DNA from: Mesorhizobium sp. Root552 | Lineage (GTDB): Bacteria; Pseudomonadota; Alphaproteobacteria; Rhizobiales; Rhizobiaceae | Reading direction: 5' to 3' | DNA length: 64,000 bases | NCBI RefSeq assembly: GCF_001427285.1 | Contig: NZ_LMFV01000001.1 | Coordinates: 145,001-209,000 of the forward strand | In this document: positions 19,594 through 32,271 of the stretch, one piece after another | Numbering within the stretch: the stretch's first letter is position 1 | Layout: every line of letters begins with the position of its first letter | Notes under the pieces: generated by a model | The model's input: only the letters and a program-made list of their open reading frames with translations | Database searches by the model: none | What the model was told of the DNA's origin: nothing | Position numbers and translations under genes: made by a program

Positions 19594-19766
19594 CGGAAGG
19601 CTTCGGCGAGTTTGCTGTTGTTGCCGTTCCAGAGCTCGGTCAAAGCATCCGCTGCATCACCCACGCCGGCTATGATGGCCAGCGAAAGAACCGCAACGAT
19701 CAGGCCGTATTCGATCGCCGTCGCGCCGGTCTCGTCGTTCAGGAACCTCTGAAGAATTCGTGCCAT
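19590..19766 (-). CDS. Flp/Fap-type pilin subunit
   Basis: 58-residue type IVb prepilin. It contains the diagnostic GATAIEYGLI sequence: the prepilin peptidase cut site before the hydrophobic helix, with the conserved Glu and Tyr. The rest is a single transmembrane/polymerisation helix and a short polar tail. ATG 19766 is chosen since residues upstream (to 19799) look non-coding. No tad/cpa assembly genes are in the window, so it is either an orphan copy or served by a tad locus elsewhere. Confidence 0.9.
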   Translation of the reverse strand: MARILQRFLNDETGATAIEYGLIVAVLSLAIIAGVGDAADALTELWNGNNSKLAEAFR

Positions 19767-19898
19767 AGCTGTCGATCCTCGTTGAACCGAACCTATCACC
19801 CAGCCATTAAGAAAGGTTAATGCAATACGCTTAATACCCAGTGAAGCGGCGGAGTAAAAATCGCGGACAATATTGCGGCTACAAAGCTGCGCAGGAAA

Positions 19899-20210
19899 TC
19901 AGCAGTCGCCGCTTCTAGCGCCATTCTCGCGGATGATGCAGACCGCATTCGGCGATGTCTGCAGCACGCTGCGCCTGACGGTGTAGGTATTCGCTCCGAT
20001 AGAACCCGTACTCATGAGATCGAGGCCGCCATATCTCGCCCCGGCAAACTGCTGGCGGTTTTGATCCGCCAGATATGGGGTAGCAAAAAGAGCGAGTGCG
20101 ATGGCGGCCGACCCAAAAAGCAATGTAATCCGCAACAGGCCCATGCCGGCCTTGACGACGCGAACGCCGCGTTCCGGGCGGTCCAAGTTCCAATCGCTGT
20201 CGAAATTCAT
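19899..20210 (-). CDS. Hypothetical single-pass membrane protein
   Basis: 103 residues, no family recognised. One transmembrane helix (about 25-47, LLRITLLFGSAAIALALFATPY) follows a short charged cytoplasmic N terminus. The periplasmic part ends with two cysteines (VCIIRENGARSGDC) that could form a disulfide. It lies 132 bp upstream of the Flp pilin gene on the same strand, so a link to the pilin or envelope is possible but unproven. Codon use looks like the neighbours. Confidence 0.7.
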   Translation of the reverse strand: MNFDSDWNLDRPERGVRVVKAGMGLLRITLLFGSAAIALALFATPYLADQNRQQFAGARYGGLDLMSTGSIGANTYTVRRSVLQTSPNAVCIIRENGARSGDC

Positions 20211-20326
20211 GTGAGACTTCCCGGAAATGCCGTTGCGCGGCCGATTCTGGCTTCGCTCAATTTTTCACGGCAAGATAAATCTTCCATTAACGCTCGTGGA
20301 CGATGGCATTCCCGAAGCGGCACAAC

Positions 20327-20749
20327 TCACAAGAGATCGATCAGGAAGGGAATGAGCGGCGCATCGGCCGGCGGCATTGGATAGTCGCGCAACTGGCGCG
20401 GCTTCACCCATTTCAGAGCCTGCGCCTCATGCGGCTGCGGAATTCCCGAAAAGCGCCGGCATACGTAGAGCGGCATCAACAGGTGGAAGTCGTCGTAGCT
20501 GTGGCTGGCGAAGGTGAGAGGCGCCAGGCAGTCGATTTTTGTGTCGATGCCAAGTTCTTCGCGCAGTTCACGAATAAGGCATTGCTCCGGCGTTTCTCCC
20601 GGTTCGACCTTGCCGCCGGGGAATTCCCATAGGCCGCCAAGCTGCTTGCCCTCGGGGCGTTGCGCGATCAGCACGCGCCCATCCGCGTCGATCAGGGCAC
20701 AGGCGGTTACCAGAAGAAGGCGTTTTCCCGCGGTTTCCGTAGTAGTCAT
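20327..20749 (-). CDS. mutT: 8-oxo-dGTP diphosphatase MutT (Nudix hydrolase)
   Basis: Nudix enzyme that clears oxidised nucleotides (8-oxo-dGTP to the monophosphate), 140 residues. The Nudix box GGKVEPGETPEQCLIREL followed by REELGI is complete, including the metal-binding Glu residues. Residues WEFPGG and the C-terminal LKWVKP segment match MutT rather than other Nudix classes. Its start overlaps the stop of the upstream GNAT gene by four bases; argJ-GNAT-mutT form one overlapped operon. Confidence 0.93.
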   Translation of the reverse strand: MTTTETAGKRLLLVTACALIDADGRVLIAQRPEGKQLGGLWEFPGGKVEPGETPEQCLIRELREELGIDTKIDCLAPLTFASHSYDDFHLLMPLYVCRRFSGIPQPHEAQALKWVKPRQLRDYPMPPADAPLIPFLIDLL

Positions 20750-21552
20750 GATCCGGGAGGCCGCCTGTAGTGGTAGTGGTAGACTTCACGAAAGCCGAGT
20801 TTCTTGTAGAGAGCGAGTGCCGCGTCATTGTTTGCCTCGACCTGCAGCCAGGCCTCCTTGGCGCCGCGCAGCCGCGCCCACTTCAAGGCCGACAGGACAA
20901 GCTGGCGTGCATGCCCCTGGTTGCGCACGGCTTCATGCGTGGCGATTTCAAACAGGCCGGCGAGGTCCCCTTCATGAACGCAGATCATCGTGGCCAGAGG
21001 ATCATCGCCGCTTTCCAGCGCAAACAGCCCGGCTTCCGGCTGTATCGCGCCAATGATTTCGGAAAGACCCGCGCGCAATGAAGGGTCGGCGTCATGCACC
21101 TTCATCGACGCTGTCACGAAGCGGCCAATGTCCTTCAGGGGGATCTGATCGATCGCCTCTTCGACCGGCGCATCCGACAGCGACATCCGCATGACCAGCG
21201 ATTCATCGAAGCGCGACCAACCCTGCGCGTCGAAATATGCCGAGAGCTCCGGTCCTGACAGCGGCGAGACGCGAAAGGTCAGCGGCCGTCCATAGGCCTC
21301 GAAGCGACGACCGGCACGAGCGATGCGTTCCGGAATATCGGCAACATCGCCGGGGTCGAGCGGATTGATCGAATTCAGCCGCTTGGCCGGATGGCCTGCG
21401 GTTAGTCTGATGACCCATGTTCCATCATAATGGACGGCAGCGGCCGGCCATGACCGGAAACCTGCCGCTTCGTAGCGGCGGACAGCTGCCAGTTGTTCTG
21501 ATGGATGGACCAAGGGCAAATCAGCTCCGATAATCGCCGTTGATGGCGACAT
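20746..21552 (-). CDS. GNAT family N-acetyltransferase
   Basis: About 268 residues; the C-terminal GNAT domain has the acetyl-CoA loop [14 protein letters not shown] and the final [17 protein letters not shown]. The N-terminal half ([16 protein letters not shown]) looks like a second, divergent GNAT-like fold, a layout known in rhizobial argJ-mutT clusters. Two starts are possible: ATG 21552, which overlaps the end of argJ by 32 bp, or TTG 21519 just after the argJ stop. Substrate unknown; no direct link to arginine synthesis beyond position. Confidence 0.85.
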   Translation of the reverse strand: MSPSTAIIGADLPLVHPSEQLAAVRRYEAAGFRSWPAAAVHYDGTWVIRLTAGHPAKRLNSINPLDPGDVADIPERIARAGRRFEAYGRPLTFRVSPLSGPELSAYFDAQGWSRFDESLVMRMSLSDAPVEEAIDQIPLKDIGRFVTASMKVHDADPSLRAGLSEIIGAIQPEAGLFALESGDDPLATMICVHEGDLAGLFEIATHEAVRNQGHARQLVLSALKWARLRGAKEAWLQVEANNDAALALYKKLGFREVYHYHYRRPPGS

Positions 21553-22762
21553 ATTCCTTGGTGAGATCGCAGGTCCAGACAGTCGCCTTGCCGCGGCCGA
21601 TACCGATGTCAGCACGGATGCTGATTTCGTCGCGCTTCATATAGGCAGAAGTTTCCGCCTCCGAATAGGAGGGGTCACGTTCGCCTTCATGCGCCAGCCG
21701 ATTTTTGCCGAACCAGATCGAGAGACGATCCCGGTCTGCGGGTTCGCCGGCCTTGCCGACAGCCATGACGACGCGGCCCCAATTGGCATCTTCACCCGCT
21801 ACCGCCGTTTTGACCAGCGGCGAATTGGCGATCGCGAGCGCTATGCGCTTGGCCGAGCGCGCCGACTTTGCACCCGTAACCGTGACTTCGACCTGCTTGC
21901 GCGCGCCCTCGCCGTCGCGCACCACTTGCAGCGCCAGCGTCTTCAGGATTTTTCCAAGCGCCCGGCGCACGGCGGCAAGGCGCGGATCTTTTGGATCGTT
22001 GATCACCGGCACGCCGCGCTTGGCTGCAGCCCCAGTGGCAAACAGCAAAAGCGTGTCGCTGGTCGACGTATCGGAATCGACCGTTACCGCATTGAAGGTC
22101 TTGCCGACGCCACGCGACAGCAGGTCTTGCAAGACCGGTGCGGAAATCGGCGCGTCCGTAGCGACGAAGGAAAGCATTGTGGCCATGTCGGGAGCAATCA
22201 TGCCCGCGCCCTTGGCAATGCCGTTGATGGTGATGTCGGCATCGCCCAGCTTGACCGTGGCGGTGGCCACTTTGGGATAGGTGTCCGTGGTCATGATGGC
22301 CTTGGCGGCTTCCGTCCACTGGTCCGCTTTGCCGTCGCGGACAAGCCCGGCCAGAAGATGGCTGAACTTGCCGGCGTCGAGCGGCTCCCCGATGACACCG
22401 GTAGATGCCAGGAACACCTCGCCCGAGGTGCACCCTGCCGCCTTGGCAGCCGCTTCGCCGGTCATGGAGGTGGTTTCGCGGCCGCGCTTGCCGGTAAATG
22501 CATTGGCATTGCCGGAATTCACCACCAGCACGCGCGCCTTGCCGACGGGCAGGTTCTGGCGGCAGAAGTCGACAGGCGCTGACGGGCATTTCGAGCGCGT
22601 GAAAACGCCCGCGACGGTTGTTCCAGTATCGAACACCATGGCGAGGAGGTCCGTGCGGCCCTTGTACTTGATCCCGGCCTCGGCGGTCGCGATGCGTACG
22701 CCGTCGATAGATGGCATTTTCGGGTATTTCTTGGGAGCAAGCGGCGAAATGGTTTCGGACAT
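21521..22762 (-). CDS. argJ: Bifunctional glutamate N-acetyltransferase / N-acetylglutamate synthase
   Basis: Arginine biosynthesis enzyme that recycles acetyl groups from N-acetylornithine to glutamate, and may also use acetyl-CoA. 413 residues. It self-cleaves at the conserved ATML site (in [18 protein letters not shown]), where the Thr becomes the nucleophile of the beta chain. Other hallmarks: [10 protein letters not shown] and [13 protein letters not shown] 22762 gives the normal N terminus. The 3' end overlaps the GNAT gene; upstream lies the parvulin terminator. Confidence 0.96.
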   Translation of the reverse strand: MSETISPLAPKKYPKMPSIDGVRIATAEAGIKYKGRTDLLAMVFDTGTTVAGVFTRSKCPSAPVDFCRQNLPVGKARVLVVNSGNANAFTGKRGRETTSMTGEAAAKAAGCTSGEVFLASTGVIGEPLDAGKFSHLLAGLVRDGKADQWTEAAKAIMTTDTYPKVATATVKLGDADITINGIAKGAGMIAPDMATMLSFVATDAPISAPVLQDLLSRGVGKTFNAVTVDSDTSTSDTLLLFATGAAAKRGVPVINDPKDPRLAAVRRALGKILKTLALQVVRDGEGARKQVEVTVTGAKSARSAKRIALAIANSPLVKTAVAGEDANWGRVVMAVGKAGEPADRDRLSIWFGKNRLAHEGERDPSYSEAETSAYMKRDEISIRADIGIGRGKATVWTCDLTKEYVAINGDYRS

Positions 22763-22885
22763 GGGGGCCTCGGGCAGATAGCGCGGAATTGGCCCGGTTT
22801 GCCCCATACGGCCACGCCACGCAAGGCGTTTTGAACCAGCCCGGCGCACAGAGCTAAACCGGAGCTAGATCGCAAGCGATCCTCA

Positions 22886-22914
22886 AAGAAAAAGGCCGGT
22901 CTCAGCGACCGGCC
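22886..22914 (-). terminator. Rho-independent terminator after the parvulin gene
   Basis: On the minus strand the 8-bp stem GGCCGGTC/GACCGGCC with a 5-nt loop is followed by CTTTTTCTTT-like sequence. It lies 22 bp beyond the stop codon of the peptidylprolyl isomerase gene and isolates it from argJ. Confidence 0.85.
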
Positions 22915-22936
22915 CTGATTTTGAGATGATGCAGAC

Positions 22937-23851
22937 TTACTGCGCGCTGCTTTCAGCCGCGTCGATCGCCTTCTTCAGTTCGGCATCGGGGATATCCACC
23001 TTGGCGGCGGCACGGGCTTCCTTGACAAGGGCGAAGTACTTGTCGCGGATCAAAAGCAACTTGACCTGTTCCTTGACCTTGTCGAACGCCGGAGGCTGCT
23101 GCGCGCGCTTGTCCTCAACCTTGATGATGTGCCAGCCGAACTGCGTCTGCACCGGTTCCTTGCTATAGGCGCCGACTTCGAGCGCACTTGCAGCCTTTTC
23201 GAACTCCGGCACCATCTGGCCCGGACCGAAATAGCCAAGGTCACCGCCATTGGTCTTGCCGCTCGGATCGCTGGTGTGCTCGTTGGCAAGTTTCTGGAAA
23301 TCGGCGCCGCCGTCGAGCTGCTTGATGATGGCGTCGGCTTCTTCCTTGGTTTTCACGAGAATGTGACGGGCATGAACTTCGTTGACCGGCGGAGCTGCGG
23401 CGATCTCCTTGTCGTAGCGCGCCTGGATTTCCGCGTCGGTGATCTTGCCGACAACCTCCTTCTCGACCATCCAGCCATGCAGTGCACGCTGCTGGAGGAA
23501 GGCAGCGCGGCGCTGGAAATCCGGGTCCTTGTCGAGCCCTTCGGCGGCAGCCTTGTCGGCCAGAACCTTGATCTCGATAGCTGCGGAAAGTGCTGCAGCG
23601 CGGCGCTGTTCGGGCGGAAGTTGCGCAAATTGCTGCGAAAGCTCGCCCTCCGCCAACGTAAGGTCGGCCTCGGTGATGGTCTGGCCGTTGATGGTGGCGA
23701 CAACGGCATTCGGGTCGGCAGGCTTGGCAGCCTCGACGGCAGGTGTTGCCGGGGCGGTTTCCTGTGCCGCAAGCGGCGCCAGCGCAAGAGCCGACAGTCC
23801 GACTGCAATGCCGATACCGGCAAGCGAAACGCGGCGTGACGAAAATGACAT
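22937..23851 (-). CDS. Parvulin-type peptidylprolyl isomerase (PrsA/SurA-like)
   Basis: Exported folding factor, 304 residues. A signal peptide (MSFSSRRVSLAGIGIAVGL to LAAQE) is followed by a helical chaperone region and a parvulin domain with HARHILVKTKEEAD, SDPSGKTNGGDLGYFGPGQMVPEFE and the FGWHIIKVED closing motif. The C-terminal helix contains the usual LLIRDKYFALV. The start at 23851 places the signal peptide correctly; the frame is open further up. Divergent from secA (254 bp between the starts), a conserved arrangement that pairs a periplasmic foldase with the export motor. Confidence 0.93.
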   Translation of the reverse strand: MSFSSRRVSLAGIGIAVGLSALALAPLAAQETAPATPAVEAAKPADPNAVVATINGQTITEADLTLAEGELSQQFAQLPPEQRRAAALSAAIEIKVLADKAAAEGLDKDPDFQRRAAFLQQRALHGWMVEKEVVGKITDAEIQARYDKEIAAAPPVNEVHARHILVKTKEEADAIIKQLDGGADFQKLANEHTSDPSGKTNGGDLGYFGPGQMVPEFEKAASALEVGAYSKEPVQTQFGWHIIKVEDKRAQQPPAFDKVKEQVKLLLIRDKYFALVKEARAAAKVDIPDAELKKAIDAAESSAQ

Positions 23852-24105
23852 GAAAAAGACTCCAATGGAGATTGTGAGGAGAGCGCCGGCTTTCAGATCA
23901 GTGAGAATGTGGCGGAATTTGGCGTGTTCCAGCAAAAGAGCGCAGCGTTGACATCAGTGATGCCCCCTCTTATCTGTCCAACGACTTTGCGTCCAGAACC
24001 GTTTTCCGGGCGCTTTTTGGTGTTTTCTTCGCTCGAAGGCGGATAAGACGGGGCCATCCGGCTCCAGTCGCAAATGTTCAGGATTGCAATCGAAAGGGCC
24101 ATTAT

Positions 24106-26832
<2,727 letters not shown>

Positions 26833-26852
26833 GCAGTATTTCCTAACGTGCA

Positions 26853-26893
26853 AAAGCGGGTGGTACCTTCAGGGTCTCGCCCGCTTTTCTTTA
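26853..26893 (+). terminator. Rho-independent terminator after secA
   Basis: Inverted repeat AAAGCGGG / CCCGCTTTT with a roughly 19-nt loop, then TCTTT on the plus strand, starting 20 bp after the secA stop. A second short hairpin (GGCCTGT-TGAA-ACAGGCC, about 26895-26912) follows at once and may back it up. Confidence 0.72.
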
Positions 26894-27091
26894 CGGCCTG
26901 TTGAAACAGGCCCGCTACAAAAGCCCGCCAGCGGAAACAACCCGGGCACCGTTCTGAACGCACACTTTTCCTTAATCATGCCGCCAGATGTCGACATCCT
27001 GACGGCTCGTCGAACCTTGAGGGCAACTTTTCTTAAAGGCAGTTCCTGCACTGTCGAACCTCGTAGCTTTCGCTGACAATTCGGGGTTCTT

Positions 27092-29347
27092 GTGCTTTTT
27101 TTGGGGTTGAAGCCTTTTACATCGGGCAATTGGAGACGGACTGCTCTTCTTGCCGGTGGCTTCTTTGTAACGGGAGCAGCATCAATCCTGTTGTCGCGCC
27201 TGGGCGATGGCATAGCCGGCCTGTGGCTGCCGAACGCCTTCGCATTTGCCATGTTGGCGCGCCAGAAATGCACCATTTCCATTCATGACGCCGCCGTCCT
27301 GGTCCTGACCTCGCTGACGGTCAACATGGCCTTCGGATCAAGCCTGGAAATGGCGGCGCTCTACGCTGCGGCCAATCTGTGCCATATCGCCATCGCGATC
27401 CATCTCACCCGAAGGCTCGTCGGGAAGATTCGCCCTGAGAAGCTGGGCGCGCGCGATTTCGGCCTTGTACTGGGGACCGCTGGAGGAATTGCACCCCTGG
27501 TGGCAGGCTTTGCCTTTGCCGCCGTGACATTCTTTCTGAACGGGTGGCCTGTCACACCGACAGGCTGGGCCTGGTTTTCAGCCAACGCCTTGGGATTCGC
27601 GATTTTCCTTCCCGCAATGGCCTTCGCCACGCGAACCAAGCTTACCGCATTGCTCGATGTCGGCGCGCTCGCACGATTGCTGGCCATTTGCGCAGGTTGC
27701 ATCGCGATTACCTGCCTTTCCCTGACTTCGGGTCATTTCCTGTTCGCAATCGCGATGCTGCCGCTGATGGTGCTGACACCCCGGCTCAGTGTCTTCGAAC
27801 TGGCCTTGGTCTGCTCGGCAACCGGTGGCGCCGCCGTCGTCACGGCAATGTTAGGCTACGTCCCGGATCTTGGCGAAGGCATCGAAGCGTTCAGGAACGG
27901 CTTCCAGATCGCAGTTGCCATCACCGTTTCGACGCCATTTCTCGTCGGCCTTTTCGTCCGCCAGGTCATGGACGACAAGCAACGGATCGCCGAAACCGAG
28001 ACGCGTTGGAACTTCGCGCTGGCCAGCGCAAAGCAAGGCGTGTGGGACGGCAACCTGCAGGAAGGCACTACGACTTATTCCGACACATGGCTCGAGCTGC
28101 TTGGCTATCGCCGAGGCGATAAGAAGCTTGATTCTGACCTCTGGCTCAAGCTTGCCCATCCCGACGACATCGAACGCATCAAGGCGGCCGATCAGGCCCA
28201 TCTGGATGGAAAGGCCCCGTACTACGAGGTCGAGTACCGCATGCGCCACAAGAGCGGCAGGTGGATTTGGGTGCTTGATCGCGGCAAGGCAGTGTCGCGC
28301 GACGCACACGGCCATGCGGTGCGCGTCATCGGCAGCATCACCGATATCACCGCGCGCAAGGAAGTCGAACTGCGCCTTGCCCAATCCGCAGCCTTGCTGG
28401 CAGACGAGAAGGAACGGCTTAGGGTAACCCTACGCTCGATCGGCGATGCAGTGATCTGCACCGATGCCATGGGTACGATAACGTTCATGAACCCTCTGGC
28501 TGAAAAGCTGACCGGTGTGGATGGCACGACTGCGCTCGGCCAGCCACTGGAAGCCGTCTATTGCACCGTGGATGAGGAGAGCAGCCACGTTCTCGACCTC
28601 GCCCGCTCAATGGCCTCCGACCGAAAGTCGGCAGACCAGAACAACCGGGCCGTTCTGGTAAGGCACGACCGCACCCGCTGCAGCGTGCGGCAGGTGGTTT
28701 CGCCAATCATCAACGAGCGCGGCGAGTTCTCTGGCTCGGTCGTTGTCTTCCAGGACTTCACCGACGCCCGCGCCTTGCAGCGGCAACTTGCCTACGCAGC
28801 AACCCACGACGCCTTGACCGGGCTGGCCAACCGTTCGTTCTTCATCCAGAAAGTGACGGAACTGGTTGCGAAGACCCGTTCCGACACGGTCGGGCACCAC
28901 TTCATGTTCATCGATCTCGACCATTTCAAGCAGGTCAACGATACCGGTGGCCATGCCGCTGGCGATGCGTTGCTGAAGCGTGTCGCAGCCATCATTCGCA
29001 ATGGCTTCGGACCTGCCGACCTCGTTGCCAGGCTCGGCGGCGACGAGTTCGCGGTGGTCTTGCAGACGGGTTCAGCCGAGGCGGCGCAAGAGGCGGCAAG
29101 GGCCATCGTCACGGCCATCGCGGCATTGCAGTTCGAATGGAATGGCCGCACGCACTCCATCGGCACCAGCATCGGCGTCACTCCGATCGATGCCGGCTGC
29201 GCTGAAGTGGATGAGATCATCGCGCGGGCGGACATGGCCTGCTACGCGGCCAAGGCGGCTGGCCGAGGCTGCGTCTTCGTGGCGGCATCGCCAAAGACGT
29301 CAACAGAAGTCGAAACGAATTCGTTCAACGCCGCCAAGGCATCCTGA
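27092..29347 (+). CDS. MASE1-PAS-PAS-GGDEF diguanylate cyclase
   Basis: Membrane-bound c-di-GMP synthase, 751 residues. Domains: MASE1 with about eight helices (1-290), a PAS_3-type PAS with its PAC (about 300-430, including YRMRHKSGRWIWVLDRG), a second PAS (about 435-560), then GGDEF (about 570-735). The active site reads ARLGGDEF, intact. The inhibitory RxxD site four residues upstream is GPAD, so product inhibition is probably lost. There is no EAL domain. Start is GTG 27092; the ligand of MASE1 is unknown. Monocistronic, convergent with hbd. Confidence 0.92.
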   Translation: MLFLGLKPFTSGNWRRTALLAGGFFVTGAASILLSRLGDGIAGLWLPNAFAFAMLARQKCTISIHDAAVLVLTSLTVNMAFGSSLEMAALYAAANLCHIAIAIHLTRRLVGKIRPEKLGARDFGLVLGTAGGIAPLVAGFAFAAVTFFLNGWPVTPTGWAWFSANALGFAIFLPAMAFATRTKLTALLDVGALARLLAICAGCIAITCLSLTSGHFLFAIAMLPLMVLTPRLSVFELALVCSATGGAAVVTAMLGYVPDLGEGIEAFRNGFQIAVAITVSTPFLVGLFVRQVMDDKQRIAETETRWNFALASAKQGVWDGNLQEGTTTYSDTWLELLGYRRGDKKLDSDLWLKLAHPDDIERIKAADQAHLDGKAPYYEVEYRMRHKSGRWIWVLDRGKAVSRDAHGHAVRVIGSITDITARKEVELRLAQSAALLADEKERLRVTLRSIGDAVICTDAMGTITFMNPLAEKLTGVDGTTALGQPLEAVYCTVDEESSHVLDLARSMASDRKSADQNNRAVLVRHDRTRCSVRQVVSPIINERGEFSGSVVVFQDFTDARALQRQLAYAATHDALTGLANRSFFIQKVTELVAKTRSDTVGHHFMFIDLDHFKQVNDTGGHAAGDALLKRVAAIIRNGFGPADLVARLGGDEFAVVLQTGSAEAAQEAARAIVTAIAALQFEWNGRTHSIGTSIGVTPIDAGCAEVDEIIARADMACYAAKAAGRGCVFVAASPKTSTEVETNSFNAAKAS

Positions 29348-29374
29348 TTTGAAGCACCCGGCTTGCGTCGCCGC

Positions 29375-30253
29375 TCAGCGCGTCGGAACCGGGGTCTCGC
29401 CGCGGTAGTCGTAGAAGCCGCGGCCCGTCTTGCGGCCAAGCCAGCCTGCCTCGACATATTTCACCAGCAGCGGGCATGGGCGGTACTTCGAGTCCGACAG
29501 CCCGTCATGCAGCACCTGCATGATCGACAGGCAGGTGTCGAGACCGATGAAGTCGGCAAGCTGCAGCGGCCCCATCGGGTGGTTGGCCCCAAGCTTCATC
29601 GCCGTATCGATTGCCTCGACCGTGCCGACGCCCTCATAGAGCGTGTAGATCGCCTCGTTGATCATCGGCAACAGGATGCGGTTGACGATGAAGGCCGGGA
29701 AATCTTCGGAGACTGTGATCGTCTTTTCGAGTTGCTTGACGTAGGTCTTGGCCACGTCGAAGGTCTGGTCGTCGGTCGCGATGCCGCGCACCAATTCGAC
29801 CAGCTTCATCACCGGCACCGGGTTCATGAAATGTATGCCGATGAAGCGCTCCGGCCGATCGGTCTGCGCCGCCAAACGGGTGATCGAGATCGATGAGGTG
29901 TTGGTCGCGAGAATGGCGGTGGGGTTAAGCTGCGGGCAAAGCTGCGCGTAAATCTTGCGCTTGATGGCCTCGTCTTCCGTAGCCGCCTCGATGACGAGGT
30001 CGGCGGCAGCAAGGTCGGACATGGCGGGCGCGGCGGAAATGTGCTCCACCGCTGCCTTGCGCGCCTTCTCTTCGAGCTTGCCGGACGCCACTTGCCGGGC
30101 CAGGTTGCCGTTGATCGTGGCAAGGCCTTTTTCGATGCGTTCGGATGAGACGTCGTAAACCAGCACCTTGTAGCCAGCCAGCGCCGAAACATGGGCGATG
30201 CCGCCACCCATCTGGCCTGCTCCGACGATACCGATCGTACCGATCTTGCTCAT
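29375..30253 (-). CDS. 3-hydroxybutyryl-CoA dehydrogenase
   Basis: NAD(P)-dependent oxidoreductase interconverting 3-hydroxybutyryl-CoA and acetoacetyl-CoA, 292 residues. The dinucleotide fold begins GIVGAGQMGGGIA. The catalytic region has the GIHFMNPVPVMKLVE His signature and FIVNRILLPMINEAIY. ATG 30253 is the natural start. It is downstream of etfB-etfA on the same strand (103 bp gap), linking acyl-CoA oxidation with electron transfer. It could serve polyhydroxybutyrate or fatty-acid metabolism; usually named hbd, paaH or fadB2 in annotations. Confidence 0.94.
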   Translation of the reverse strand: MSKIGTIGIVGAGQMGGGIAHVSALAGYKVLVYDVSSERIEKGLATINGNLARQVASGKLEEKARKAAVEHISAAPAMSDLAAADLVIEAATEDEAIKRKIYAQLCPQLNPTAILATNTSSISITRLAAQTDRPERFIGIHFMNPVPVMKLVELVRGIATDDQTFDVAKTYVKQLEKTITVSEDFPAFIVNRILLPMINEAIYTLYEGVGTVEAIDTAMKLGANHPMGPLQLADFIGLDTCLSIMQVLHDGLSDSKYRPCPLLVKYVEAGWLGRKTGRGFYDYRGETPVPTR

Positions 30254-30356
30254 TTGACAATCCCGTCCGCCTGCTTTTGTGCAGCGCAAACTAAAAGGGC
30301 GAGGCGACTTAGTCTACCCCGCCCTCCGACTATTTAATACGCTTAGCGAAACAGCG

Positions 30357-31286
30357 TCAAAGCGCCTTTTCAAGCTCCGGCAGGATGGTGAACAGGTCGC
30401 CGACGATGCCGTAGTCGGCCACTTGGAAGATCGGCGCTTCCTCGTCCTTGTTGATGGCGACGATGACCTTGGAGTCCTTCATCCCGGCAAGGTGCTGGAT
30501 GGCGCCGGAGATGCCGCAGGCGATGTAGAGGTCCGGTGCCACGACCTTACCGGTCTGGCCAACCTGCCAGTCGTTCGGCGCGTAGCCGGCGTCGACTGCG
30601 GCGCGGCTGGCGCCAACGGCGGCACCTAGCTTGTCGGCCACCGGCAGGATGACTTCCTGGAACTTCTCCGAGGAGCCGAGCGCACGTCCGCCCGAGATGA
30701 TGATCTTGGCAGAGGTGAGTTCGGGGCGGTCGCTTTCCGACAGCTTGTTTTCGACAAAGGTCGACAGGCCCGGATTGGCGGCTGCCTTGATAGCCTCGAC
30801 CGGGACGGTGCCCCCTTCAGGCGTTGCCTGGAAGGAGGCCGTGCGAACCGTGACCACCTTCTTGGCATCGCCGGACTGCACGGTCTGGATGGCGTTGCCG
30901 GCATAGATCGGCCGCTTGAAGGTATCGGACGAGACGACTTCGATGATTTCGGAAACCTGCGCCACGTCCAGCAGTGCGGCAACGCGAGGCGACACGTTCT
31001 TGCCGGTCGAAGTGGCTGCCGCAATGATGGTGTCATAGGAGCCGGCCAGCGAAACGACCAGCGCTGCCAGCGGTTCGGCGAGACGCTCGGCCAGTTCGTC
31101 GGCCTCGGCCAGCAGGACCTTGCGCACGCCCTTCAGCTTCGATGCCGCATCGGCAGCGCCCTTGGCGCCCTTGCCTGCCACCAGAACGTCAACGTCGGAG
31201 CCGATTTTCAGGGCTGCCGACAGCGCCTTGGCGGTCTGGTCCGAGAGGCTTGCATTGTCGTGTTCGGCGATGAGGAGAATTGCCAT
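30357..31286 (-). CDS. etfA: Electron transfer flavoprotein subunit alpha
   Basis: FAD-binding subunit of the soluble ETF dimer that carries electrons from acyl-CoA and dimethylglycine-type dehydrogenases to ETF-quinone oxidoreductase. 309 residues. The C-terminal FAD domain contains [12 protein letters not shown], the [12 protein letters not shown] stretch and [16 protein letters not shown], all family signatures. Lies 27 bp after etfB in the usual beta-alpha order. Confidence 0.97.
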   Translation of the reverse strand: MAILLIAEHDNASLSDQTAKALSAALKIGSDVDVLVAGKGAKGAADAASKLKGVRKVLLAEADELAERLAEPLAALVVSLAGSYDTIIAAATSTGKNVSPRVAALLDVAQVSEIIEVVSSDTFKRPIYAGNAIQTVQSGDAKKVVTVRTASFQATPEGGTVPVEAIKAAANPGLSTFVENKLSESDRPELTSAKIIISGGRALGSSEKFQEVILPVADKLGAAVGASRAAVDAGYAPNDWQVGQTGKVVAPDLYIACGISGAIQHLAGMKDSKVIVAINKDEEAPIFQVADYGIVGDLFTILPELEKAL

Positions 31287-31313
31287 ATTTCTAACCCTTT
31301 CCCTGTCCGAACC

Positions 31314-32063
31314 TTAAAGCACGCCGGCTTCGTTCTTGAGTTTGTCGACCAGTTCCGCCACCGTCTTGACCTTCACGCCAGCCTTGCGGCCACCCGGTTC
31401 CTCGGTCTTGATGACCTTTAGCCGCGGCTTCACGTCGGCACCGAAATCGGCAGGCGCCTTCTCGTCCAGCGGCTTCTTCTTCGCCTTCATGATGTTGGGC
31501 AGCGATGCATAGCGCGGCTGGTTCAGGCGCAGGTCGACGGTGACGATTGCCGGCATCTTCAGCTCGACCGTCTGCAGGCCGCCATCGACCTCGCGCGTCA
31601 CCTTGGCCTTGTCGCCGGCAAGTTCAACCTTGGAAGCGAATGTGCCTTGCGCCCAGCCAAGCAGCGCCGCCAGCATCTGGCCGGTCTGGTTGCTGTCGTC
31701 GTCGATCGCCTGCTTGCCGAGAATGACGAGACCCGGCTGTTCGGCATCCACGACGCCCTTCAGCACCTTGGCGACGCCAAGCGGCTCGACCGCCTCGTCG
31801 GTCTTGACCAGGATCGCGCGGTCGGCACCCATCGCAAGCGCGGTGCGCAGTGTTTCCTGGGCCTGCTGCGGCCCAACCGAAACCACCACGATCTCCTCGA
31901 CCTTGCCGGCTTCCTTGAGACGGATCGCCTCTTCGACGGCAATCTCGTCAAACGGGTTCATCGCCATCTTCACATTGGCAAGCTCGACGGCAGAACCGTC
32001 CGCCTTCACCCGAACTTTCACATTCGCATCTACAACCCGTTTTACAGGGACGAGAACCTTCAT
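31314..32063 (-). CDS. etfB: Electron transfer flavoprotein subunit beta
   Basis: AMP-binding partner of EtfA, 249 residues. Family features: the start [17 protein letters not shown], the [16 protein letters not shown] motif, and the [32 protein letters not shown] signature region, which also holds the recognition loop for partner dehydrogenases. First gene of etfB-etfA-hbd. About 200 bp separate it from the rhomboid gene and should hold the operon promoter, though no clear box was seen. Confidence 0.97.
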   Translation of the reverse strand: MKVLVPVKRVVDANVKVRVKADGSAVELANVKMAMNPFDEIAVEEAIRLKEAGKVEEIVVVSVGPQQAQETLRTALAMGADRAILVKTDEAVEPLGVAKVLKGVVDAEQPGLVILGKQAIDDDSNQTGQMLAALLGWAQGTFASKVELAGDKAKVTREVDGGLQTVELKMPAIVTVDLRLNQPRYASLPNIMKAKKKPLDEKAPADFGADVKPRLKVIKTEEPGGRKAGVKVKTVAELVDKLKNEAGVL

Positions 32064-32271
32064 CTCTTTTCACCTCTTGCGATGTTTCGGGTGCGCTATA
32101 GCAGCGCTTGCCCCTTCAGAGTTGTCGAATGCCGACATTTTCGCACAGAATTATGGTCTTCCACGGCCTGTTTGGTGGCGGGAAGGCTTCCGCAGGCGCG
32201 CGGAACCTAGTTGCGGGCTCCCGGAAGGTCAATATCCGTAAACGCGGGCTAATCGGTTGAATCGCTTTGTA

